From positions 248,001-312,000 of the forward strand of contig NZ_JACFYF010000001.1 of assembly GCF_014050145.1 (NCBI RefSeq): 64,000 nucleotides of DNA, given 5' to 3'. Positions 1-7,608 of the stretch are shown in pieces (within the stretch, counting starts at the first letter, position 1; every line of letters begins with the position of its first letter). This DNA comes from Vibrio marinisediminis. GTDB taxonomy: Bacteria > Pseudomonadota > Gammaproteobacteria > Enterobacterales > Vibrionaceae. Below the pieces are notes generated by a model. It searched no databases. It had not been told where the DNA came from and was given only the letters and a program-made list of their open reading frames with translations. Made by a program: the position numbers and the translations under genes.

Positions 1-1605
1 GTCGATGGTTTCTATCGCCAACTTGAACGGAGTCTTTAACCAACTATCTATTAAATCTTCACGGTTGTATTCTTGGCTCTTATAACTACCACATAAATAG
101 AAAAAAATGCCAGCACAAGCTTGACCTATCGATGAGCTACTAATTAACCCTGGCCCACCTTTAAACTGATAAGGAACGGCTGCTTGCTCTAATGCTTGAT
201 TAATAATTACTGCTTGTTTTTTAGTCCGTACTAAAATGGCAAAATCGCTATAAGATAGACCTCGTGGTTCACTGGTGGATCTATCCTGATAAGGCGTGCC
301 AATCATACGTTTGATTTTTTCTGCCACCCAACACGCTTCGGCAGAACAATCATCAAACTCCAACGTCAATACATCACCTGGGTCAAATTTATGATGAGAG
401 CTGGCTTTGATGTTTTTACTCAAGCGTTGAAGATTCCGATCAACAATCCTATACGAACAATCAATGATAGCAGGACTAGATCGAAAATTATGATTGAGAG
501 TTATACGTTCGACCTCTGGATAGCGAACACTAAACTCCAACATATTTTCACGTAGAGCATTGTTCCACCCAAAAATAAGCTGATCATCGTCCCCAACTAC
601 TGCTAATTTTATACGACCATCTGAAACTTGATGTAAATACTTAACAACTCTCTCTTGTGCATAGTTTGTATCTTGGTATTCATCGATAATCAGATATTTC
701 AATGAATTAACGACTGAGAGGCGGAAATCGATATCACTCAACAACAAATCTGCAACTGAGCAAAGCAAAGCAGAAAAGTCGAGCTTATGTTGCAGTAAAA
801 GCATCTCCTCGTAGTTTTTAAGGCACTCTTCAGCATTCCCAAAAGTTATTTTGCTTTTATCTAAATGAGCTTCACGCAACAGATTAAATAGTTTGGGAGC
901 CCAACGCATTGTGTCTGATTTGCTAGCAAGTGAAACTACACCGTTTTTGTTTCTATAATAGAGCCCTCCATCGGGGAATATATGTTTGTAGTAACGTTGT
1001 ATGAAAAGATACTGCTGCATACCATCTATTAAATCGAAACTTAAGTAATTAGGAGAGTGGCGCTGTAATAACTCAAGACACCACGCATGTATCGTACCAA
1101 CAAATAGTTCGTCTAACTCACGCTCATGACCGAACTCCTCTCGATATATTTTTCTCAGTCGCTCACGGTTTTCAGCTGCTGCTCGTTGGGTAAATGTAAT
1201 AACTACAATCTCTTTAGGCTTCATTCCATGATCCGTAATCAATGTACACACTTTCTGAGCTAGAATTTGGGTTTTTCCTGCCCCTGCCCCGGAGATGATT
1301 TGCAAGTTCCCAGGAGGGTGATTGATTGCCAATAATTGCTCCACCGTATAGCTGATTGTGTTGCGCTTGAATGTTAAATGCCGAGCTTCAGTACTAGTAG
1401 GGTCAGTATCTATTAGCCAAAGTTGGCTGGGTTCAACTTCTAATGCTTTTGCTAACTTGATTACGGTGGCGGAGTTAGGTACTGTTGAACCTTGTTCTGC
1501 TCTTGCTATTGTTTTCTTTCCTACGTTAGCTTTATGAGCTAGAGCTTGCTGGGACAATCCCTTTAACCCTCGGTAATACTTCAAATTTATTAACTTACAT
1601 TCCAT
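1..1605 (-). CDS. XRE-HTH / UvrD-type superfamily 1 helicase, C-terminus off the left edge
   Basis: This is an ATP-dependent DNA helicase of the UvrD/Rep/PcrA type with an N-terminal DNA-binding domain. Reading leftwards from the ATG at 1605, 535 codons stay open to the window edge, so the 3' end is missing. Residues 1-58 form a Cro/C1-type HTH (GLSQQALAHKANVGKKTIAR). The helicase core follows: Walker A IISGAGAGKT near residue 105, the DEYQDT Walker B near 300, VGDDDQLIFGW, and NHNFRSSPAII (motif IV). UvrD-like helicases with extra domains are common in anti-phage islands (GajB of Gabija is one), and this gene lies beside viperin and NACHT genes. No GajA-like OLD nuclease is visible, so I do not call it Gabija. 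The HTH suggests autoregulation, and a strong inverted repeat lies 75 bp upstream. The fold is sure; the defence role is inferred from context. Confidence 0.85.
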   Translation of the reverse strand, partial: MECKLINLKYYRGLKGLSQQALAHKANVGKKTIARAEQGSTVPNSATVIKLAKALEVEPSQLWLIDTDPTSTEARHLTFKRNTISYTVEQLLAINHPPGNLQIISGAGAGKTQILAQKVCTLITDHGMKPKEIVVITFTQRAAAENRERLRKIYREEFGHERELDELFVGTIHAWCLELLQRHSPNYLSFDLIDGMQQYLFIQRYYKHIFPDGGLYYRNKNGVVSLASKSDTMRWAPKLFNLLREAHLDKSKITFGNAEECLKNYEEMLLLQHKLDFSALLCSVADLLLSDIDFRLSVVNSLKYLIIDEYQDTNYAQERVVKYLHQVSDGRIKLAVVGDDDQLIFGWNNALRENMLEFSVRYPEVERITLNHNFRSSPAIIDCSYRIVDRNLQRLSKNIKASSHHKFDPGDVLTLEFDDCSAEACWVAEKIKRMIGTPYQDRSTSEPRGLSYSDFAILVRTKKQAVIINQALEQAAVPYQFKGGPGLISSSSIGQACAGIFFYLCGSYKSQEYNREDLIDSWLKTPFKLAIETID

Positions 1606-1679
1606 AGCATATTTTCTCGCAACACAATTGACTCATTAATCTAGTCATAACAGTAGAGCTCGATCAAGCGCATAGTGGG

Positions 1680-1719
1680 GTCACTTTGGGGTCATTGAGA
1701 CATATGTCCCCAAAGTGAC
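1680..1719. promoter_or_regulatory. 12-bp perfect inverted repeat upstream of the HTH-helicase gene
   Basis: GTCACTTTGGGG at 1680-1691 is repeated in inverted form as CCCCAAAGTGAC at 1708-1719 with a 16-nt spacer. The heptamer GGGGTCA also occurs twice in direct orientation within the left arm and spacer. It lies 75 bp upstream of the HTH-helicase start, so it may be the operator of that protein's HTH domain. It could equally be the end of an old mobile element, because decayed transposase sequence begins about 160 bp further right. Confidence 0.45.
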
Positions 1720-1881
1720 TCCAGAACGGCCCCTTTTCCTCGGATGTAGACTTAGTTGTAAGAAGCAGCAGAAGTACTCACTTAAATGCACTATGCCTTT
1801 ATTGCTTAAATCGATGGAACTAAATCAAGAAGCTACGACCTGATCTGGTTACAACCAATCAATCGCCGTAGCCTCATACCT

Positions 1882-2693
1882 AAACCTCGTTACAAAACCA
1901 CTAACTGGAAGCAGTACAGCAAAGCCTTAATCTACCGTGGTTCTCTGACCTTTTGGATTGATGAGGAAGCGAATGCCGAGTGGAAACAAAACAAGCAAGG
2001 CAAGGTTTTCTAGACTCAGTATTTAAGCTGGCTAACATACCGCTTGTTTGCCCTCACTACACCTGCATAGCCGCCGAGCTAAAGAATTTGAGGTATCATT
2101 TAAAACCAAAACCAGAAGCGTGATACAGCATCTGACCATCGATGCCACTGCCTCAAGGTTTATGGCGAAGGTGAATGGAAGGTCAAAAAGCATGGTGCTA
2201 TTCGGAAGCGCCGACTCTGACGTAAGCTACATTTAGCAGTAGAGACCAGCACCCACAAAATAGTCGCAGCATAGCTCAGATTATCTAACGTTACCGATGC
2301 TGAAGTGCTTCCCAACCTACTTAAGCAGACACGTCGTAAAATCATTGAAATATAAGATGATGGTGCTTATGACACAGACATTGCCATGATGCAATACGTG
2401 TAAAACGAGCTGTTCCGCTCATCCCTCCAAGATAAGGAGCAGCCTTCTGGGAACAAAAACATCCTCACAATCTGGCAGTAGGTTGCCAGAAGCTATACGG
2501 ATCCAGCAAGAAGCGGTATGGTTATCATAGGCGCTCGCTCTCAGAGACAGCAATGTATCGGTTAAAACAGTTGTTAGGTGGGAAACTAAGCCTAAGAAAT
2601 TACAACGCTCTGGTTGGCGAGACTTACGCTATGATCAAAGCGTTGAACAAGCTTACCGGGCTTGGTATGCCTGAAACTCAGTGTATTGTTTAA
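1882..2693 (+). pseudogene. Decayed IS5-family (IS903-group) transposase
   Basis: Fragments of one transposase can be read in changing frames. They are KPRYKTTNWKQY...RGSLTFWIDEEA (1882-2013), then LANIPLVCPHYTC, then RRAKEFEVSFKTKTRSVIQH with LTIDATA (2048-2236), and finally LYGSSKKRYGYHRRSLSE through LGGKLSLRNYN and MIKALNKLTGLGMPETQ to a TAA at 2691. About 30 residues are missing between the first two pieces, and several frameshifts and stops interrupt the rest. The order and motifs are those of IS903-like DDE transposases common in Vibrio. It cannot be active. Clear terminal inverted repeats were not found. The 200 bp that follow (2694-2890) show nothing else I can name. Confidence 0.85.
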
Positions 2694-2890
2694 GTATCAA
2701 TCAGCATGGGGCAGCCATGTCTTCTCACTTAATTAAGCAACAAAGTCCGAGTAAAGAGGAAAACGGGAGATTTGCCCTAAATCAGCTCATTCACTAACTA
2801 GCTAACCGAATACGGCTAGCTAAAATTCCCGATGACATTCTGTTAATGCTCGCACCATATCAATTACAGTTATGAGCAATCGATCAACAT

Positions 2891-3244
2891 CTAATAGTCG
2901 CTCTTTGTCAGGTGCCAACCTGAGCCGTATTTACATTTATAAGCCCGCAAGCTAATACCGTGCTCTAGATAAATAATATCTGCTCTTTGTCGCGCTTCTC
3001 TTTTAGAACGATAAGCATCCTTGGAAAGTCCATCTCGACCAGTACAACAATGGCACTTCTTACTTGGCGTTTGTCTATATCGTGGCGACAGGTGCCAAAG
3101 GCCGCACTTGGCACAATTATAAGGCGTTAGGTCGTTACCGAAATGTTCCCTAGAATACTCTGCTGCGCTTTGAGCGTCTTCCTCAGTGTAATATTCAGAT
3201 AAGGGTTGGCCGTACATTTTGCCAAAGCATGTTTCACTTTTCAT
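2891..3244 (-). CDS. Small zinc-ribbon protein with an internal duplication, pVip operon partner
   Basis: This 117-residue protein is the second gene of the viperin operon. It starts 9 nt after the pVip stop, and its GGAGG ribosome-binding site fills that gap, so translation is probably coupled. Two halves repeat one pattern: an Ala-rich helix, then L..Y.C..C..WHL. The first copy (residues 15-55) keeps the knuckle NCAKCGLWHLS. The second (74-117) reads KCKYGSGWHLT and has lost its second Cys. The linker has a CHCC cluster that could complete a zinc site with the first knuckle. Proteins with the YxCxxCxxWHL signature occur in phages and accessory DNA, but I know of no assigned function. A role as accessory factor, substrate adaptor or regulator of the viperin is inferred from operon position only. 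Confidence 0.8.
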   Translation of the reverse strand: MKSETCFGKMYGQPLSEYYTEEDAQSAAEYSREHFGNDLTPYNCAKCGLWHLSPRYRQTPSKKCHCCTGRDGLSKDAYRSKREARQRADIIYLEHGISLRAYKCKYGSGWHLTKSDY

Positions 3245-3253
3245 ATCCCCTCC

Positions 3254-4168
3254 TTAAAGCACTACAACGTCTATATCAGCTTTGTGATATCTTGAAGCAA
3301 AGGTTCTAGAATTAAACTCTATTTGATTAAGGGCATTTTCTACACCACATAGACTAATGCTCTCACTAAACTTATATCCGACTTTGTTGGTGGAATTCTG
3401 GTAAAAGCGTCCTTGTGGATCAATCATCAAGTATGACTCTGTCATCGTAGAGTTAGACTCTGAAAAGATAGGTAACCCCAGCCCACTATGCCTATAGACG
3501 AACCTGTCAAACTGCTTTTTAGAGATGAGTAGTTCATTATTACCATATGGCATGACATGCAAAATTTTCCATTTATAAGGTTTCAGTTCCATCATTAGTT
3601 CAGAGAAATCTTCGTCTAAATTAAGGCTATTCACGACAGTATTGATCTTTGTCTTGATACCTCTTTGAGACAGGGTCAGGCTCGCTAATGCCTGCTTCAG
3701 ATCTTCAGTTCCAAAAGAGTTTCCTTTTCTGTCTTTTCTTCCAATTTTACTTCGGGTGTCTAGACTCTGGCTGTCAAAGCTAATTCCGATCATATCTAGC
3801 GTGTTTTCAGGCAATGCCAATTTACTGTTAACTAAGTAATGCCCGTTAGTTATGGTAGATGTCTTAAAGCCTTTTTGTTTTGCCAGTTTCAAAGCAGTAA
3901 TAAACGTGCTTCCAAGCATCATTGGTTCACCACCTGCAAAATTAAGACGAACATTTTCGTAACCAAGCTCACCTTTTAAGGTTGGAGTACCTTTGATGAA
4001 GTAGTCGGCTAGTTTATCTAGCAGCGTGTTAATTTCTTGACCAGAACGATGGAGTTCATTTGGACGTCCCCATTTTGCGAAGCAATATTTGCAACTGTAA
4101 TTACAAACTTCGGTCAGGTGCCAATTGATGACTAGTTCTTTTGTTTTGCTGGGTTGGATAGTTGTCAT
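3254..4168 (-). CDS. Prokaryotic viperin (pVip), radical-SAM antiviral ddhNTP synthase
   Basis: Viperins use S-adenosylmethionine and a [4Fe-4S] cluster to convert a nucleoside triphosphate to its 3'-deoxy-3',4'-didehydro form, a chain terminator of viral RNA synthesis. This 304-residue protein carries the CxxxCxxC cluster motif CNYSCKYCF at Cys22/26/29, preceded by NWHLTE as in the family. It also has LNFAGGEP (SAM-binding GGE), DMIGISFDS, an IGRKDRKGN stretch, KINTVVN, WKILHVMP and ESNSTMTESYLMIDP, each matching the human viperin counterparts (INFSGGEP, DILAISCDS, KINSVIN, WKVFQCL, PESNQKMKDSYLILD). Those features separate it from MoaA and anaerobic sulfatase-maturating enzymes. The ATG at 4168 is preferred to upstream starts because AGGA precedes it by 8 nt. 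A zinc-ribbon gene follows; an ankyrin gene is divergent. Which NTP it uses cannot be read from sequence. Confidence 0.9.
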   Translation of the reverse strand: MTTIQPSKTKELVINWHLTEVCNYSCKYCFAKWGRPNELHRSGQEINTLLDKLADYFIKGTPTLKGELGYENVRLNFAGGEPMMLGSTFITALKLAKQKGFKTSTITNGHYLVNSKLALPENTLDMIGISFDSQSLDTRSKIGRKDRKGNSFGTEDLKQALASLTLSQRGIKTKINTVVNSLNLDEDFSELMMELKPYKWKILHVMPYGNNELLISKKQFDRFVYRHSGLGLPIFSESNSTMTESYLMIDPQGRFYQNSTNKVGYKFSESISLCGVENALNQIEFNSRTFASRYHKADIDVVVL

Positions 4169-4315
4169 GGTTTTGTTCCTCATGTATACAAGAGACACAA
4201 TTATGAAAAAATCAGCTCTGTGGACGAATGAAAAGCAAAGTCCCCCCCTCACAGCCAAGATAGGAGGTCGGTTTTTAAATCCGTTTTGAAGCTGAAAAAC
4301 AAAAAAGGATGTTCT

Positions 4316-7018
4316 GTGGCTACTTTTCCAACCTTTGAATCGGTGCTTCTTCAGATTGCTAAAGCGCTTGGTGCTAATCGCAATATGACTTCAAAATCAA
4401 AATCCAAGTTTAAATATGGCGATATGTCGATGGACAATTTGTCTGATACTTGGGAAAGCCTCTTGGGCGAAATAGCAGATGCTCTTGGGCTCGATGAGAG
4501 TGTCAAAGACGATTTGATTTCTAATATATTAGTTGATTACCAGATGCATAAAGCCATTGAGCTTGATATCTACTCTTCGAAGGCGACACAAAGAAAAATC
4601 GTTTGGCAGTACTTGGCTAGAGTCCTTGTACCTGCTCTGGCAAGGCATTCAGTGTTTTGGCAAATAACATCAAACATGGACGAAGGCATGCCGGGTGGAA
4701 GATTCTGGTATCTTCCTGTTGCTGACTCACCGGTTGAACCTACCCAACTTCATCTTCCCGTTCCACAAGTCCTGGATTGGTTGATTGATTTAATTCAAGA
4801 CTCCAACACGAAGATTGCCAATAATCTGGAAGACGATTTACGTATTTATGACAGTGCCGGTACAGTATTAAGGAATCTATACAATTGGCAAAAAGCTAAG
4901 AGTACCCCCGAGATTTCAAGTATCAACAATACGTTTCCGGACGAAGTGAAAATACAGTTTCTAGGCTGCTTTGAACCAGATGAAAAGTCTCCGCAATTTG
5001 AACAAGCACTATCTTTTATTGAAAAAAAAGGACTGCTGCCAGCCGCTTTACAGCATGAGATTGCCATCAATGAAGATGATTTAAAACGAATTATAAATGC
5101 CGAATGCTCAGCAGAGGAAAAGCTAGATTTCGTGCAAAAACTGAAGTTACGTTATCAGGCTCCAAGCACTAAAACAATACGTCGCAGATTGCTCATAGCC
5201 AGAGCTATTCAAGAGGGATATGAGCAACTAGTTAAATTCTTAACGCCTACAATCGATAAGTTATGCATTGACTTAAATGAGAACAAGGCTCTCCAGTTAG
5301 TTCAGCTTTATAACGACGTTTATAATCGTACACTTGATGCTCACCTAGAGAAGCGACATATAGACGGTAAACTAAGAGAGTTTGCTGAGAATGTGTATTT
5401 CACAGAAAACCTACCTCCTTTCTTGCGTTACGACTTATTGCTTGCTTTTGCCTCAGATCATGAACAACCCGCCCCGATGGTCTCTGATAGGCTCAATAGT
5501 ATTTTTAGTCGTCATGGTGAAGAGGATAACCTAGACAATATTCTACCTACATCTGAAGACGATATTAGGTTGATGATGAACGTTATAAGGGAAGAGGGGC
5601 TGCAATCAAATAATTACTTCATGCAATTAGAAGCCCTAGTTGAGAAGTTAGCGCAAAACAAAGCCCCATATAAGCAATTGCAGAAAATGGATGATTTTGA
5701 GGTTGTATATGGAGCAATGGGCCACCATTATCCCAACCCAAAAATCTTGGAAATGATAATAGGAAGATTGAGTGAACTAGAAACGACGTCTGAGCAATCG
5801 ATGAAACGTATATTGCTTGAGCTTGAATACCTCCTGCTCGTCAAGCCGTTTGATTCTAAAGCAGAAGAAAAAGTCAGCGCCTTGATAAAAAATGCAAAAA
5901 AATGTGATGATTTTGAGTGTTCAAAAGCACAAGTCCTCCGGTTTGAAGCGTATCATTTTATTGCCCAGAACAAACTTCCTGAAGCAGAAAAAAATTTAAA
6001 TTTAGCTATTGATGAATGCAAGAAATACAGCTTTGGTAAACTTCGAGGGAACTTAGCAAAAGTTGCATTCTCATTGGCTTTAGCAAATCAAAAACTCATC
6101 CCAAACAATCACGAGAAGTACTTTAGAGACATGACCTACTGGGGAGGTTTTGATGGCGAGGCTGACAATTCTGAAGAAATCGATATTTATGGTGTTTCTC
6201 GTAAACTACACGAGGATTTCTGGGAGAACACTTATAACTGCTACCCTGACTATAAGCCATTATTTGCTACCTCTCGTAGTGATTTCCAGGTATTTATTCG
6301 CGACTTGCTGCCATGCATTAAAAGTAATAAGCCTATTTCTCAAATACTAAAAAAACACACATTTCTTAAAAAGAAGCAATTGAAATATCCGCAAGCAGAT
6401 AGTGTCATCATGCTTATGATGAAGATAAGCTATGATACGTTGGGTAAGCTAAGGTTTTACGGGCAGACCATGCCGCCTGAAATCGAGAGTGAGATACATA
6501 GTGCTTTTACCGGAATAATTGCGGCTATCAGGGAAATTATTCAAGAATGGCCAGACATTATTAACGTTTCTGATTTCAAACAACAAACACCTCTGATGCT
6601 TGCTGCTCACAACAAAGATTACGAAACGGTAGAAGTATTGCTAAAAGCAAATGCAGATACTGATCTGAGAGATTTTACTGGTAGAGCGGCACTTCATTCA
6701 GCAGCAGCAAGTCGATGCCTGAGGTCTGCTTCACTTATACTAGAGTATGGCTGTGATGCAACGATAGCTAACCTAGAAGGTGCGACGGCGTTGCACACTG
6801 CTACTCGTATGGGTGAGAGACCTATAGTAGAACTATTAATAGAAAAACGACCAGAACTACTCCAGATTGAAGATTCAGAAGGTTATTTACCTGAACAATT
6901 GGCCAAAGTCATTGCAACTGACACGTTGGCCTACGAGTTACTAAGTCAATACCTTATATCCGAGTGCAGAACAGTGGTAACTCAAGGTACTTATGAGAAA
7001 ATGTTAGAAGTTTTTTAA
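4316..7018 (+). CDS. Large helical protein with C-terminal ankyrin repeats, divergent from pVip
   Basis: This protein of about 900 residues is transcribed away from the viperin operon; the two starts are only about 150 bp apart. The frame is open from a TTG at 4286, but the GTG at 4316 has AAAGGA six bases upstream and is the likelier start. Numbered from 4286, three ankyrin repeats lie near residues 766-880 (TPLMLAAHNKDYETVEVLL, AALHSAAASRCLRSASLIL, TALHTATRMGERPIVELLI). Residues 480-620 look like TPR-type paired helices (AEKNLNLAIDECKKYSFGKL). The N-terminal 300 residues are charged, mostly helical and unrecognised. I see no nuclease, NTPase or transmembrane motif. Ankyrin and TPR repeats bind proteins, so it may be a sensor or scaffold. 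A link to pVip is inferred from the shared promoter region only. Confidence 0.8.
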   Translation: MATFPTFESVLLQIAKALGANRNMTSKSKSKFKYGDMSMDNLSDTWESLLGEIADALGLDESVKDDLISNILVDYQMHKAIELDIYSSKATQRKIVWQYLARVLVPALARHSVFWQITSNMDEGMPGGRFWYLPVADSPVEPTQLHLPVPQVLDWLIDLIQDSNTKIANNLEDDLRIYDSAGTVLRNLYNWQKAKSTPEISSINNTFPDEVKIQFLGCFEPDEKSPQFEQALSFIEKKGLLPAALQHEIAINEDDLKRIINAECSAEEKLDFVQKLKLRYQAPSTKTIRRRLLIARAIQEGYEQLVKFLTPTIDKLCIDLNENKALQLVQLYNDVYNRTLDAHLEKRHIDGKLREFAENVYFTENLPPFLRYDLLLAFASDHEQPAPMVSDRLNSIFSRHGEEDNLDNILPTSEDDIRLMMNVIREEGLQSNNYFMQLEALVEKLAQNKAPYKQLQKMDDFEVVYGAMGHHYPNPKILEMIIGRLSELETTSEQSMKRILLELEYLLLVKPFDSKAEEKVSALIKNAKKCDDFECSKAQVLRFEAYHFIAQNKLPEAEKNLNLAIDECKKYSFGKLRGNLAKVAFSLALANQKLIPNNHEKYFRDMTYWGGFDGEADNSEEIDIYGVSRKLHEDFWENTYNCYPDYKPLFATSRSDFQVFIRDLLPCIKSNKPISQILKKHTFLKKKQLKYPQADSVIMLMMKISYDTLGKLRFYGQTMPPEIESEIHSAFTGIIAAIREIIQEWPDIINVSDFKQQTPLMLAAHNKDYETVEVLLKANADTDLRDFTGRAALHSAAASRCLRSASLILEYGCDATIANLEGATALHTATRMGERPIVELLIEKRPELLQIEDSEGYLPEQLAKVIATDTLAYELLSQYLISECRTVVTQGTYEKMLEVF

Positions 7019-7043
7019 CGTTGATTTGGGTTACATATTGGGT

Positions 7044-7180
7044 GTTTCCAACTTAGTTGACACAAGTTGTCTATCTTGATAGCAGCAAAATGACTGAAGT
7101 TTCCAACTACATTTGTTTTTTGAAAATTTGTAAGTCATTGATTTTATCAAATCGACTGTTTCCAACTTGATATGACATGA
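7044..7180 (+). repeat. Three spaced direct repeats GTTTCCAACT
   Basis: GTTTCCAACT occurs at 7044-7053, 7099-7108 and 7158-7167, with start-to-start spacings of 55 and 59 bp. The first and third copies extend further: TGTTTCCAACTT, a few variable bases, then TGACA. Several spaced copies of a roughly 20-bp motif are typical of transposase-binding arrays at the ends of Tn7-like, IS21-like or Mu-like elements, or of an iterated operator. Three copies with short unequal spacers do not make a CRISPR array. No matching inverted copy was found elsewhere in the window. Confidence 0.5.
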
Positions 7181-7221
7181 TCAAATAAAAATCATGATGT
7201 TAGTTGTATTTTAGTCTAGTT

Positions 7222-7249
7222 AAAAAGCGAACCTTGGGGTTCGCTTTTT
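7222..7249 (+). terminator. Rho-independent terminator after the ankyrin gene
   Basis: The hairpin AAAAAGCGAACC / GGTTCGCTTTTT has a T-rich right flank about 200 bp after the ankyrin gene stop. It belongs to a dispersed family of nearly identical hairpins in this window (12,105; 14,596; 19,019; 22,035). Confidence 0.8.
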
Positions 7250-7608
7250 GCTTTGTGGACTAAGTTAACTGACGTTAATCAAATTAGAGGCTCGCTAACT
7301 CGAAAATGGACAGAAGTTTGTTAGTGATCCTGCTAATTTAGCAATTCATACATAACTTCAGGTGTGGCAAAGTCACTTAAGTTTGCTAATTAAGTTTAAG
7401 CAGCGCTGAGACTTTCTGTGTGTTAGTTTAAAACCAACTCTCTAAACCATGCCCTTTACTTTGGCTTTGATGTAGGCAATGAACTACCACCGTTCCCCTC
7501 GACAAATTTCGCCTATTCCAATCTGTCGGTTATGATTGCATCGTGATTTGAATGTTGACAGCTTGAGCTCAGACTAACCCATTTATACTTGTTCTTACTT
7601 AAAAGTAG
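7250..7608. other. Non-coding gap between the ankyrin gene and the NACHT/nuclease gene
   Basis: I see no convincing gene here. Scattered translatable stretches on the minus strand (WWFIAYIKAKVKGM and similar) are interrupted by stops and may be a coding remnant, but I cannot name the family. Confidence 0.4.

Noticed and set aside
1-1605. Gabija system (GajB-like helicase)
   Set aside because: The helicase has an N-terminal HTH and no GajA-like OLD/TOPRIM gene is visible upstream; what lies left of the window is unknown.
2048-2236. 62-codon open frame as a separate gene
   Set aside because: It is one frame of the decayed IS5-family transposase.
7044-7180. CRISPR-like spacing of three GTTTCCAACT repeats
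   Set aside because: The repeat core is only 10 bp, the spacers differ in length, only three copies exist and no cas genes are near.
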